A DNA stretch of 64,000 nt, from the NCBI RefSeq assembly GCF_011045165.1, contig NZ_JAAKZI010000002.1, forward strand, positions 62,001 through 126,000, in the 5' to 3' direction. The position numbers were made by a program, and so were the translations under genes. The notes beneath the pieces were generated by a model that saw only the letters and a list, made by a program, of their open reading frames with translations, had not been told where the DNA came from and searched no databases. Every line of letters starts with the position of its first letter. Position 1 is the stretch's first letter. Below are positions 26,173 to 34,701 of this stretch, piece after piece. The stretch is from Arthrobacter silviterrae (lineage in GTDB: Bacteria; Actinomycetota; Actinomycetes; Actinomycetales; Micrococcaceae).

Positions 26173-27928
26173 CGGAGTGTCCCTTCATGAACATGTTCGC
26201 CACGGCGACGAACACGGCGGTTATGGCAATTTGGATGGTGGCCAGGGCGGCAACGGAGCCGGTGTTGCCCTGGACCCAGAGGTCGAGCATGGTGGTGCCG
26301 ATGACGCCGGTGTTGGCTGAGGAGAGGAACAGGGCGGCGGAGTATTCCTTCATCATGGTCACGAACACCAGGATGAGCGCGCCCACAAAGGCCGGCTTCA
26401 GCAGGGTGCGCAGGATGCGGAAGAAGGTGCCGAACCAGTCGGCGCCGGAGGTGCGGGCGGCGTCGTCGAGCTCGCGGCCGATCTGCATGATGGCAGGGGC
26501 AATGGAGCCAAACGCGGTGGGCAGCGAGCGCAGGCCGAAGGCGATGATGACTGCCACCAGGGTCCCCTGCACCAGTCCGCCTCCGGGCATCAGGGCGAAA
26601 ACCCAGAAGAAGCCGATGCCCACGATGATGCCGGGCATGGCCTGCGGAATCAGGGCCAGGTATTCCACGCTGCGGGCAAACTTGAACGGCGAGCGGCGTG
26701 CCACCAGGACGGCCAGGAGGGCCAGGATGCTCACCAGGACTGCACCCACGGCGGCCACCACCACGCTGTTGGTGATGGATTGGACGTAGACCGGGAACGT
26801 GAAGACGCGGTCGTAGTTGGAGAGTGTCAGCGTGTTGAAGGGGTTCGCCAGGGGCGTGAAGATCATGGTGAAGGAGCGGAACACCAGGCCCAGGATGGGC
26901 AGCAGGGCGCCGAAGACAATGTAGATGACAATGGCCGCTGCGGCCACCCACTTGAACTTGCCCAGGTCCAGCAGGCGGGGGCGGGTTGCCTTGCCCCTCA
27001 CCGAGATGAAGCGCTGGGCGTTCTTGAGCACCTTGGCCTGGATGGCGACGGTGCCGATGGTCACGGCCAGGATGAGGGTGGAGGCCGCGCCGAGGATGCC
27101 GTAGTCGGGCTGGATGGACTGCAGCCCGTTGGTGTAGAGGAAGGTGGAGAACACTTCAATGCGGACGGGGGTGCCGTACAGCAGCGGCACGCTGAGCGTT
27201 TCGAGGGACATGCTGAACACCAGGATTGAGCTGTAGACAATGGGCGGGCGCAGCATCGGCACCACCACCTTGAACAGGATGCGCAGGGGCCCGGCCCCGC
27301 AGACGCGGGCGGCGCTTTCCAGCGAGGCGTCCGACTGCCGCAGGGCGTTCGCGCAGAACACGTAGGCGATGGGGGCCAGCCCCACGGCCTCCGTGACGGC
27401 CATGCCGCCCAGGGAGTACAGGTTCCAGGGCAGGAAGCCCAGGAACTGGCGGACCTGGACGCTGATGAACCCGGCCGGGCCGTAGAGGGTGATCCAGCCG
27501 AAGCCCAGGATCAGGGTGGAGATGAAGAACGGCCATTGCATGGACAGGCCCAGCAGCCGCCCGAACGGCAGCTTGGTGCGCACCACCAGCACCGCCATGG
27601 GGATGGCTATGACAAGTGTGAGCACGGTGGTGCCGACGGCGAAGATGGCCGTGTTCAGGATGACCTGGCCGAAGCCGGCGTCGGTGAACAGCCTGGTGTA
27701 GTTGCCGGGGGTCAGCAGCCCGCCGGCCTCATAGAGGGGCCGGTCGCGGAAGGATTGGTAAAGGATGGGCACGATGGGCGCGAGCACAAAGAGCGCCAAG
27801 AGGATGAAGACGCCGTACTGCACGATCCGGCCCCGCCCGGCGCCGAAGACCCGGGGGTACTTCGGCGCCGGCAGGGTGGACCGGACAGCCGGCCGCTGGG
27901 TTGCACTTTCGGTGCGTGTGATGGTCAT
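26165..27928 (-). CDS. Fused two-domain ABC permease (FbpB-like)
   Basis: A 587-residue protein made of two tandem permease domains. Each has an ATPase-docking loop: LESAARVCGAGPLRILFKVVVPML in the first half and LDDAARTSGADWFGTFFRILRTLLKPA in the second. A link of about 40 residues (KNAQRFISVRGKATRP...) joins them. This single-chain layout is typical of FbpB/HitB iron and some phosphonate importers. It sits between the binding-protein gene and the ATPase gene of one operon. Confidence 0.93.
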   Translation of the reverse strand: MTITRTESATQRPAVRSTLPAPKYPRVFGAGRGRIVQYGVFILLALFVLAPIVPILYQSFRDRPLYEAGGLLTPGNYTRLFTDAGFGQVILNTAIFAVGTTVLTLVIAIPMAVLVVRTKLPFGRLLGLSMQWPFFISTLILGFGWITLYGPAGFISVQVRQFLGFLPWNLYSLGGMAVTEAVGLAPIAYVFCANALRQSDASLESAARVCGAGPLRILFKVVVPMLRPPIVYSSILVFSMSLETLSVPLLYGTPVRIEVFSTFLYTNGLQSIQPDYGILGAASTLILAVTIGTVAIQAKVLKNAQRFISVRGKATRPRLLDLGKFKWVAAAAIVIYIVFGALLPILGLVFRSFTMIFTPLANPFNTLTLSNYDRVFTFPVYVQSITNSVVVAAVGAVLVSILALLAVLVARRSPFKFARSVEYLALIPQAMPGIIVGIGFFWVFALMPGGGLVQGTLVAVIIAFGLRSLPTAFGSIAPAIMQIGRELDDAARTSGADWFGTFFRILRTLLKPAFVGALILVFVTMMKEYSAALFLSSANTGVIGTTMLDLWVQGNTGSVAALATIQIAITAVFVAVANMFMKGHSDA

Positions 27929-27969
27929 TGATTGGCCTGCCTGGTCACAGTCGATCTAGCGTAAGGGTG

Positions 27970-29139
27970 CTAATTGCCGAGCTTGGCGTTCCACTTGGAG
28001 ACAAAGGCGGTGACTTCGGCGTCCGGGACCACTTTGTAGGGCACCCGGATGATGCCGTCCTTCCCGGCCAGCTTTTCCACTTCCTGGTAGGTGTGGCGGC
28101 CCTCGGTGAGCTGCACGTTGTCGCGGTAGGAGCTCAACCCGCCCTCAGCCACTGCGTTCTGGCCGGTCTCGGAGAGCACGAAGTCAAGGAAAAGCTTGGC
28201 CGTGGCCGGGTGCGGGGCCTTCGGCGTGATCCCGATGCCGCGGCCCAGGACCACCGTGCCGTCGGTGGGCAGGACAAACTTGACCAGCCCGCCGCTGGCC
28301 TTCTCGGCCGGATAGCCCACGGCGGAACTGATGAAGAACCCGGCCAGGTATTCCCCGGCCATGATTTTTTCCTTCTGCGTTCCGGAGGAGGATTCCGGCC
28401 GGGCGGAGGGCAGGATGCCGTCCAGGCCCGTCCAGGCGCCGGCATCGCCTGCGGCAAACGCGTGTGAAACGGAGAATCCCCAGGCGCCCTTCACGTCGCG
28501 GGTGGTGATCTTGTTCTTGTAGCTGGCAGGGTCGGCGGCTACGGCCTTGGCCAGGCTTGCGATGCTGGTGGGGGCTTCCTTCATGAGGGCCGAGTTGTAG
28601 GCAATGCCGACAGGGTCCAGCGACATGGCCCACACATTGGGCATCAGCTGGGCGTAGTCCGGCAGCTGCTTGGTTTCCGGGGAGTCGTAGGCCATGAGTG
28701 TGTCCGGCTTGCCGGCGTAGCTGGCCCAGGCCTGCACGGCGTTGGAGACCAGCATGTCCGCGGGTGCCTTGCCGGTGGCCATCTCGCTGAGCTGGCGCTG
28801 AAAGACTTCGTCGCTGTCAAGGTTGTCCGCGGAGACCTTCGTCCACGGGTACTTGGCCTTGAAGTCCCGCAGGATGGGGGCCCAGTTCTCCTGGTCGGTG
28901 TTGGAGTAGATGGTGAGCTTGCCGCCCTCCACCTTTGACGCATCGAGGAGCTTGGAGTAGTCGGCGGGGTAATAGCTGGGGGTGCCTGCGGAGGCCGCCC
29001 CCGGCGCCGCACTCCCCGCCGGGGTGGTGCTGCCGCAGCCCGTCAGGGCCGCAGCCAGCGTGGCCGCTCCGAGGACGCCAAAGCCCAGCGCCCGGCGGCG
29101 GCTCACGAGAGGGGAGGTGAGCGGGGAAGAACGGAACAT
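27970..29139 (-). CDS. Extracellular solute-binding lipoprotein (iron/phosphonate-type family)
   Basis: A 389-residue lipoprotein. The signal peptide contains twin arginines (SRRRALGFGVLGAATLAAALTGC), giving a possible Tat-type signal ending in the lipobox LTGC. The mature part begins with an Ala/Pro linker, then GGKLTIYSNTDQENWAPILRDFKAKYPW, the opening of ferric- and aminoethylphosphonate-type binding proteins. AAAGGAG seven bases upstream fixes ATG 29139. It is the first gene of the operon, and its leader carries a hairpin and TTGGT direct repeats. The ligand is not determined. Confidence 0.9.
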   Translation of the reverse strand: MFRSSPLTSPLVSRRRALGFGVLGAATLAAALTGCGSTTPAGSAAPGAASAGTPSYYPADYSKLLDASKVEGGKLTIYSNTDQENWAPILRDFKAKYPWTKVSADNLDSDEVFQRQLSEMATGKAPADMLVSNAVQAWASYAGKPDTLMAYDSPETKQLPDYAQLMPNVWAMSLDPVGIAYNSALMKEAPTSIASLAKAVAADPASYKNKITTRDVKGAWGFSVSHAFAAGDAGAWTGLDGILPSARPESSSGTQKEKIMAGEYLAGFFISSAVGYPAEKASGGLVKFVLPTDGTVVLGRGIGITPKAPHPATAKLFLDFVLSETGQNAVAEGGLSSYRDNVQLTEGRHTYQEVEKLAGKDGIIRVPYKVVPDAEVTAFVSKWNAKLGN

Positions 29140-29152
29140 GATTCACTCCTTT

Positions 29153-29197
29153 GTGATGTGGAACACGAATTGGTGCTGTGTTCATGTTCCACATCAC
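29153..29197. promoter_or_regulatory. Long inverted repeat in leader of binding-protein gene
   Basis: GTGATGTGGAACA (29153-29165) and TGTTCCACATCAC (29185-29197) pair perfectly over 13 bp. Inside, GAACAC (29161-29166) and GTGTTC (29178-29183) offer an alternative pairing. The proximal arm ends just before the ribosome site, so it could be an operator or an RNA structure affecting translation. Confidence 0.6.
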
Positions 29198-29214
29198 GGC
29201 GGAGGGTCATCAAT

Positions 29215-29261
29215 CTTTTGGTCGTATTGGTAAAAGCCGGGGGGCTTTTGGTCGTATTGGT
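29215..29261. promoter_or_regulatory. Direct repeats with TTGGT half sites
   Basis: The 17-bp unit CTTTTGGTCGTATTGGT occurs at 29215-29231 and again at 29245-29261, period 30. Each unit holds two TTGGT motifs 9 bp apart, giving four in all, and a small AAAAGCC/GGCTTTT hairpin lies between. Tandem same-sense half sites upstream of a promoter are typical of response-regulator targets. Confidence 0.55.
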
Positions 29262-29298
29262 CAGGATTTGGGCCCCTTTTGCCTGCGGGCCGGACGGC

Positions 29299-30999
29299 CT
29301 ACAGCGCCCGCCGACCACCCCGGCGCCGGAGCAGGAGCACCGTGAAGAAGCCGATCACGATGGCCCCCAGGATGGCCAGCAGAGGAAGCACCGACGTCGA
29401 GGACACGGCCCGCGCCGGGGTGACTGCGGAGACGCCGTCGTACAGCTCCGTGGTGCCGCTGGCCACCTTGGTGTTGCCGTCCGCCAGGGCCGCGGCACCG
29501 TCGGAGAGCTTCCCGCTGCCGGTGGAGAGGGCTCCCGTTCCGGCCGCGAGGGCCTGGGTGCCGGACACGCCGTCGTTGAGCTGCTTCGTGCCGTCGGCAA
29601 GCTTGGCCGAACCGTCCTCCAGGTGCTTCGTGGCGTACAGCAGGCCGGGGTGCTCAGGGTCGCCGGGGACGCCGTTCATGCCGACCACCAGCTGCTGTGC
29701 CCCGTCGGAGAGCTTCCCGCTGCCGGTGGAGAGGGCTCCCGTTCCGGCCGCGAGGGCCTGGGTGCCGCTGAGCAGGCCGGGGTTGGAAGGGTCGTTCGGG
29801 ACTCCGAAGACGCCCAGAGCCAGCTGCTGGGTCCCGGCATGGAGTGCCGTGGACCCGTCGGCCAGCTGCTTGGTCCCGGCGGACAGTTTCGTAGCGCCGT
29901 CGGCGAGCTGCCGGGTGCCGCCCACCAGGCCCGGCTGCGATGCATCGTTCGGCACACCGTTCAGGCCCGCGGCGATTTGCTGCGTGCCTGCGGCCAGCTG
30001 CTGCGATCCGGCCGCCAGCTGCTGGGTGCCGAGGACCACGCCGGGGTTGGCGGGGTCGGTGCTGTTCAGTTTCACGTCCAGGACTCCGAAGCCGGCGCTG
30101 AGGGCGTGGCCCCCGGCATTGAGCTGCTGGCTGCCGTCGGACAGCTGCTGGCTGCCGTCCGCGAGCTGCTGGAGTTGCTGGAGCATCAGGCCCACGGGCA
30201 CCAGCGGATTCGCCTTGGCGAAGGCCAGCAGCTGGTGCGTGCCGTCATTGACCTTCCCTGCGCCGTCGGCCACTTTTGCCGTGCCCGCGGCCAGCTGGTT
30301 TGCCCCGTCAGCCAGGTTTTGCGGGTCGGTTCCCGAGGACGACGGCGTCAGGGCGGCGGACAGCTGGGTGGCACCGGCTGCGAGGCTCTGTGCCCCGGCG
30401 GCCAGCTGGTGCGCACCCGCGTTCGCTGCGGTGGCACCGGTTCCGAGCCGGGCGGCGCCGTCGGCCGCGGTGGCCAGTCCGGCATCAAGCTGCTGGGCGC
30501 CGTCATTGGCCTGGCCCGCGCCGGTGGCCAGCGCGGCAGCACCGTTGTTCAGGGCGGTGACGCCGGGGGCCAGCTGGCTGGCTACGCCGTCGGCGATCTT
30601 GGCAGCGCCGTCGTTCAGGGCGCCGCCGCCGGTGGCCACCTGGGTGGCGCCGTCCGCCACGGCAAAAACGCCCGGGGCGAGTTTGTTGTGGACATCGGTG
30701 GAGGTCTTGGCCGCACCTGCTGCCAGCGATTCGGCACCGGCATTGGCTGCCGAGATCCCGGGTGCCAGCTGGTCCTTGACCCCGTCATGAAGCTGCTTTG
30801 CCCCGTCCTTAAGCTTCAGGGCGCCGGCCGAGGTGAGCTTGGTGCCGTCCTGGAGTTGGGAGGCGCCGTTGGCGATCTTCGTGGTGGTGAGGGCGAAAAA
30901 AACCACCAGGGCCAGGACCACCAGCACCAGGACCAGGTGGGCGATGTAATGCTTCTTGACGGATCTGGGCACGGGGGTGCCTAAGGTGCTCGAAGACAT
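29299..30999 (-). CDS. Heptad-repeat membrane protein (YhgE/Pip-related, X3-Leu-X2-Gly repeats)
   Basis: A 566-residue surface protein. A basic start (VPRSVKKHYIAH) leads into one membrane helix (about 21-42). Then about 480 residues of extracytoplasmic heptads follow, in which Leu and Gly recur every seven residues (QLADGSQQLSDGSQQLNAG, KLSAGTKQLADGSTALHAG), predicted to be a long helical rod. A C-terminal helix (LPLLAILGAIVIGFFTVLLL) ends with RRRGGRR. Interruptions of the type GVPNDPSNPGLL break the rod at intervals. Related rods occur in YhgE/Pip and ESX-linked proteins. The DNA holds an exact 66-bp repeat (29498-29563 and 29702-29767). Role unknown; cell-surface structure or secretion is a guess. 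Confidence 0.85.
   Translation of the reverse strand: MSSSTLGTPVPRSVKKHYIAHLVLVLVVLALVVFFALTTTKIANGASQLQDGTKLTSAGALKLKDGAKQLHDGVKDQLAPGISAANAGAESLAAGAAKTSTDVHNKLAPGVFAVADGATQVATGGGALNDGAAKIADGVASQLAPGVTALNNGAAALATGAGQANDGAQQLDAGLATAADGAARLGTGATAANAGAHQLAAGAQSLAAGATQLSAALTPSSSGTDPQNLADGANQLAAGTAKVADGAGKVNDGTHQLLAFAKANPLVPVGLMLQQLQQLADGSQQLSDGSQQLNAGGHALSAGFGVLDVKLNSTDPANPGVVLGTQQLAAGSQQLAAGTQQIAAGLNGVPNDASQPGLVGGTRQLADGATKLSAGTKQLADGSTALHAGTQQLALGVFGVPNDPSNPGLLSGTQALAAGTGALSTGSGKLSDGAQQLVVGMNGVPGDPEHPGLLYATKHLEDGSAKLADGTKQLNDGVSGTQALAAGTGALSTGSGKLSDGAAALADGNTKVASGTTELYDGVSAVTPARAVSSTSVLPLLAILGAIVIGFFTVLLLRRRGGRRAL
29498..29563. repeat. Exact 66-bp intragenic direct repeat, copy A
   Basis: Identical over 66 bp to 29702-29767, 204 bp away and in frame. 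It encodes the block GTQALAAGTGALSTGSGKLS of the heptad rod. Identity at silent positions points to a recent duplication or gene conversion. Confidence 0.95.
29702..29767. repeat. Exact 66-bp intragenic direct repeat, copy B
   Basis: Second copy of the repeat at 29498-29563. Recombination between copies would remove or add 68 codons without shifting frame. Confidence 0.95.
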
Positions 31000-31118
31000 G
31001 GGCGGTTCCTCACGGTTTCACGGCATTGTGATTTGGCTAACATTTAAACCTACTGACGAGTAACTTACAGCATCGCAAAGAGCCCGCGTCAACCTATTTC
31101 GTAAAAAACCACCGAAAA

Positions 31119-31159
31119 AGGCCGCCGGCAGCCGTGATTATCACGGCTGCCGGCGGCCT
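31119..31159 (-). terminator. Strong terminator downstream of the 34-residue ORF
   Basis: A perfect 19-bp stem (31119-31137 with 31141-31159) with loop TTA. On the minus strand it is followed by a T-run (the complement of GAAAAA at 31114-31119), so it is a classical terminator for transcription coming from the small ORF or the amidohydrolase gene. Confidence 0.9.
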
Positions 31160-31192
31160 GTATTGGGCACCTGCCCGGGCGCGTCGCCACGT

Positions 31193-31297
31193 TTAATGGA
31201 CGTGGGTGTGGCGGCCCCCATAGATGGCAATGATGCTCATAATCACTGTTACAACGATCATCCCGAGACCAATGTAGCCAAGTGTCAACATGTCCAT
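31193..31297 (-). CDS. 34-residue single-pass membrane microprotein
   Basis: The ORF encodes 34 residues: MDMLTLGYIGLG opens it, a hydrophobic stretch IVVTVIMSIIAIY forms one membrane helix, and the end is GGRHTHVH with three histidines. AAGGA lies about eleven bases upstream of ATG 31297, and a 19-bp terminator with a T-run follows 34 bp after the stop. I do not recognise a family. Small subunits such as KdpF or MetS have a similar size and shape but different sequence. It may be co-transcribed with the M20 gene or have its own promoter in the 140-bp gap. The terminator makes it likely that something is transcribed here. Confidence 0.55.
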   Translation of the reverse strand: MDMLTLGYIGLGMIVVTVIMSIIAIYGGRHTHVH

Positions 31298-31437
31298 GGC
31301 GAATCAATTCCTTAGTCCACGCCGGCGCCGCATCCTGCTGGCGGACGGTTCCGAAGAGGTGCCGGCTGGTGTCCGCCTGCTCCCATCATCCACCCGAACG
31401 GACAATGTCTCCAGCCCCCGAAAGGAGCACCCGAAAT

Positions 31438-32697
31438 TCAGCCGCCCGCACCGAGAAAGGCCAGCGCTGCAACGGCCTGGGCCTGCGTTGCAACGCCCAG
31501 CGTGGGGTCGATGTCCGGGGCGAAAAACGGGGAATGGTTCGCCGGGATGTCCGCCGCCACGGTGCCGTTCGCGACGGCCCTGCGGTACACGTCCGGGGGC
31601 ACGGAGCCCACGGTCCAGTACGTGTAGGGAATCCCGAAGGCATCCGGGAGCCGGCTGAAGTCCTCCGATGCCGTCTGTGGGGCCGTGTGGTAGACCGTCC
31701 CCTGCGGAAAGTGGGCCGTGAAGGCCGCTGTCACCTTGGCGTTCACGCCGGCGTCGTTGGTGGTCAGCGGGTACTGGTCGTAGTACTCAAACTCGGGTTC
31801 CCGGGGCGAACCCGCTGCCATGCATTCACCGCGCACAATACGCTCAATGGAGGCCAGGACGCGCCCGCGCAACTCGGTGTCGTAGGTCCGGATGTTCAGC
31901 AGCAGCACGGCGCGGTCCGCGATGATGTTGGACTTGGACCCGGCATTGGATGCACCCACCGTGACCACGGCAAACTCCCCCGGCACGGTCTCGCGCGAGA
32001 CGATGGTCTGCAGGCGCAGCACGATCGAGGCGGCCAGCACCACCGGATCCACGGAATTGTGCGGCATGGATCCGTGGGCGCCGCGGCCGTGGACAGTGAT
32101 CTTGATCGAGTCCCCCGCGGAGAGGATGGGCCCGGGCGTGGTGCCGATGGTCCCGGCCTCGGTGGCCATCACATGCTGGGCCAGCGCGACGTCGGGCCGG
32201 GGCACCTTGGCGAGCAGGCCGCCGTCGAGCATGGAACTGGCGCCGTCGGCGGTCTCCTCGGCGGGCTGGAACAGCGCCAGGTATGTTCCGGACCAGGCAT
32301 CGCGCTGATCCGCCATCAGCTTGGCGGCGCCCAGGAGGGCAGTGATGTGCATGTCGTGGCCGCAGGCGTGCATGACACCCACCGTGGAACCGTCGCCATC
32401 CGTGCCGGTGGCCGTGGAGGCGTAGTCCAGGCCGGTGGCCTCGGTGACGGGGAGCGCGTCAATGTCCGCGCGGGCCAGCACGCAGGCGCCGGGCCCGTTT
32501 TCCAGGACCCCCACGACGCCGGTGCCTCCGATCCGCTGGACCGTGAACCCCCAGCCGGCGAGCTTGTCCTCGATGATTTGCGCGGTGGCAAACTCCTGCC
32601 GGCTCAGCTCGGGGTGGCTGTGGAAGTGCATGTACAGTTCGCGCTGCCACCCCAGTTCCAGGTCCAGGGCGGCACGAAGAGCGTTGGCATCAGGCAT
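31438..32697 (-). CDS. M20 family metal-dependent amidohydrolase
   Basis: A 419-residue M20D-type hydrolase (hippurate, IAA-amino acid or N-acyl amino acid hydrolase class). FHSHPELSRQEFATAQII is the family opening. The metal site is visible in VGVMHACGHDMHITALLGAA and FQPAEETADGASSML, with a later His in ANHSPFFAPDI. The dimerisation lid (SAGDSIKITVHGRGAHGSMPHNSVDPV) is present. These enzymes release an acid from an amide-linked amino acid in the cytoplasm; the acyl group cannot be read from sequence. It ends upstream of the small membrane ORF. Confidence 0.92.
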   Translation of the reverse strand: MPDANALRAALDLELGWQRELYMHFHSHPELSRQEFATAQIIEDKLAGWGFTVQRIGGTGVVGVLENGPGACVLARADIDALPVTEATGLDYASTATGTDGDGSTVGVMHACGHDMHITALLGAAKLMADQRDAWSGTYLALFQPAEETADGASSMLDGGLLAKVPRPDVALAQHVMATEAGTIGTTPGPILSAGDSIKITVHGRGAHGSMPHNSVDPVVLAASIVLRLQTIVSRETVPGEFAVVTVGASNAGSKSNIIADRAVLLLNIRTYDTELRGRVLASIERIVRGECMAAGSPREPEFEYYDQYPLTTNDAGVNAKVTAAFTAHFPQGTVYHTAPQTASEDFSRLPDAFGIPYTYWTVGSVPPDVYRRAVANGTVAADIPANHSPFFAPDIDPTLGVATQAQAVAALAFLGAGG

Positions 32698-32777
32698 GCG
32701 CCCACCCTACTCCGGGCGGGCAACGCCGAGAAGAGGCCGGTGGGCCATTCGCTCAGCGCTGCCAGCCGGGCAGCAGG

Positions 32778-33218
32778 CTATTCGACGGTGACGTTGACCT
32801 CGTGTGAAACGGCCGTGCCGCGCTCCACCGTCCGCGAAACCGTGCAGTACTTGTCATGGGACAGCGCCGCGAGGCGGTCCACCATGCCGGCTGCCTTGCG
32901 CCCGTCCTCGGTGTCCGGGAAGGCCACGTTGAAGGACAGGTGCAGCCCGTCCATCCGGTTGGCGCCGTCCTCAACCACCTTGTGGCCGCTGGCTTCGACC
33001 CGGAAGCTGCTCGGTTCGCAGCTGCGCGCCGTCACCGTGTCGACGTCGATGGACGAGCAGCCGGCGATGGCGGCCAGCAGCAGCTCCACCGGGCTCAGCA
33101 GCCCTTCGCCGTGCCCAAACTCGATTTCGGCACCGTCGGCGTTGCGCACGGTGTAGCGGGCTGTGGCGGTGCGGACCAGCTCGATGGAACGCAGTGTGGG
33201 GTCTTCGTTTTCGCTCAT
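32778..33218 (-). CDS. OsmC-family protein (second paralogue)
   Basis: A 146-residue OsmC-fold protein. FGHGEGLLSPVELLLAAIAGCSSIDVDTVT carries the first conserved Cys, and LSHDKYCTVSRTVERG the second, so the thiol pair is intact. ATG 33218 is chosen because upstream sequence is untypical and the gap to the divergent gene is then about 100 bp. It is only distantly like the OsmC protein at 15678-16220 and belongs to the YhfA-like branch. No regulator is adjacent. Confidence 0.87.
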   Translation of the reverse strand: MSENEDPTLRSIELVRTATARYTVRNADGAEIEFGHGEGLLSPVELLLAAIAGCSSIDVDTVTARSCEPSSFRVEASGHKVVEDGANRMDGLHLSFNVAFPDTEDGRKAAGMVDRLAALSHDKYCTVSRTVERGTAVSHEVNVTVE

Positions 33219-33315
33219 GTGCCCATCATGCCACCGGCGGGCCGGCTTCGGGCAGGCAGGCCCGGTATCGGCTGAAACCCTTGCGGCCGGCGCCGGCATG
33301 GACAAGGGTGGGAGC

Positions 33316-34686
33316 ATGACTGCGCTCCCCGCTGACAGCGGCGCCCGTGCCCTGCTGGCCGCGTGCCGGCTCGCCTCAACCGACCCGCAGGAGAGGGCCC
33401 TTGCCGCCGTCGACCGCTCAGGCTACGTGCCCGGCGGCATTCCGGACGGGATTGTCTGGGCGGAGACCACCGGGGATGTGGTGCAGGCGCTGCAGCTGGC
33501 CACGCAACACCGCGTGCCGATTGTGCCGCGCGGCGCCGGCACGGGCCTCGCCGCCGGTTCTTCCGCCACGGCAGGCAATGTGGTGCTGGACGTCAGCCGG
33601 ATGAACCGGATCCTCTCCATTGACCCGGTGGAGCAGCAGGCCGTGGTGCAGCCGGGGGTGCTCAATGCCGAGGTCAATGCCGCCACCGCCGAATTCGGGC
33701 TCTTCTACGCCCCGGATCCGGCCAGCACCGCCATCTGCTCGATCGGCGGGAATGTGGCCACAAACGCGGGCGGGATGTGGTGCGCCAAGTACGGGGTGAC
33801 CCGGGAATCCATACTCTCCCTGCAGGTGGTGCTGGCGGACGGCCGCATCCTGAAAACCGGCCGGAACACCATCAAGGGCGTCAGCGGCTACGACCTGAAT
33901 GCGCTCATGATCGGTTCGGAGGGCACCCTGGGCGTGGTGGTCGAGGCCACGCTGCGGCTGCGCCCCAAGCCGCTGCACACGGCCACCGTGGCCGCCTACT
34001 TCGCGGACGCGGAGGCGGCGGCCCAGGCAGCGTCGGCGATCATCGCGGCCCGGATCCAGCCTGCCATTCTCGAATTCATTGACGGCGGGACGCTTGCCGC
34101 CGTCGACGCCATGATGGGCACTGACCACAGCAGCCGTGGCAATGCCTTCCTGCTGGCCCAGACGGACGGGTACGGCGCGCTGCTGGAACAGCAGGTGCTG
34201 GTGGAGGCGATCACCCCCTTTGCGCTGTCCATTGAACAGACCGACGACGGCGACCGGGCGGCCGAGCTGGTCTCCGCACGCCGCAATGCCATCCCCGCCC
34301 TGCAATTGCTGGGCCGGGTCTCCATCGGGGACATCGGCGTGCCTCGCAAGCGGCTGGCCGAAGCCGTGGCGGGCCTGGCCGACATTTCGGAGCGGACCGG
34401 GGTGAAAATTTTCGTCATCGCCCACGCCGCGGACGGCAACCTGCACCCCATGGTGGTGGTCGGCCCCGACGAGTCCATCACCGAGGGCCCCGCCAAGGCG
34501 GCCCTGGGCGAAATGTTCCATCTGGCCAGGCGGCTGGGCGGAACCCTGACGGGCGAACACGGGATCGGACTGCTGAAGAAGGACTGGCTTGAGGAGGAGG
34601 TGGGCTCCCTCTCCCTGGACCTGCAACACCGGATCAAGGCGGTTTTCGATCCCCTGGGCATCCTGAACCCCGGAAAGGGGATTTGA
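33316..34686 (+). CDS. FAD-linked oxidase, GlcD/lactate dehydrogenase type
   Basis: A 456-residue flavoprotein of the FAD_binding_4/FAD-oxidase_C family that oxidises 2-hydroxy acids such as glycolate or D-lactate. The FAD domain has PIVPRGAGTGLAAGSSATAG and GGNVATNAGGMWCAKYGVT, then IKGVSGYDLNALMIGSEGTLGV. The C-terminal half has HAADGNLHPMVVV with metal-binding His residues and GGTLTGEHGIGLLKK. ATG 33316 is used (GTGGGAGC just upstream); an ATG at 33298 is in frame. It is not clustered with glcE/glcF, so it may be a stand-alone D-lactate or D-2-hydroxyglutarate-type dehydrogenase. Confidence 0.9.
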   Translation: MTALPADSGARALLAACRLASTDPQERALAAVDRSGYVPGGIPDGIVWAETTGDVVQALQLATQHRVPIVPRGAGTGLAAGSSATAGNVVLDVSRMNRILSIDPVEQQAVVQPGVLNAEVNAATAEFGLFYAPDPASTAICSIGGNVATNAGGMWCAKYGVTRESILSLQVVLADGRILKTGRNTIKGVSGYDLNALMIGSEGTLGVVVEATLRLRPKPLHTATVAAYFADAEAAAQAASAIIAARIQPAILEFIDGGTLAAVDAMMGTDHSSRGNAFLLAQTDGYGALLEQQVLVEAITPFALSIEQTDDGDRAAELVSARRNAIPALQLLGRVSIGDIGVPRKRLAEAVAGLADISERTGVKIFVIAHAADGNLHPMVVVGPDESITEGPAKAALGEMFHLARRLGGTLTGEHGIGLLKKDWLEEEVGSLSLDLQHRIKAVFDPLGILNPGKGI

Positions 34687-34701
34687 CCCCCGGGCCCGGT
34701 A

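Noticed and set aside
29158-30984. 608-residue plus-strand frame opposite the heptad-repeat gene
   Set aside because: The repeat structure of the true gene creates a long open antisense frame; no start context or family match was found.
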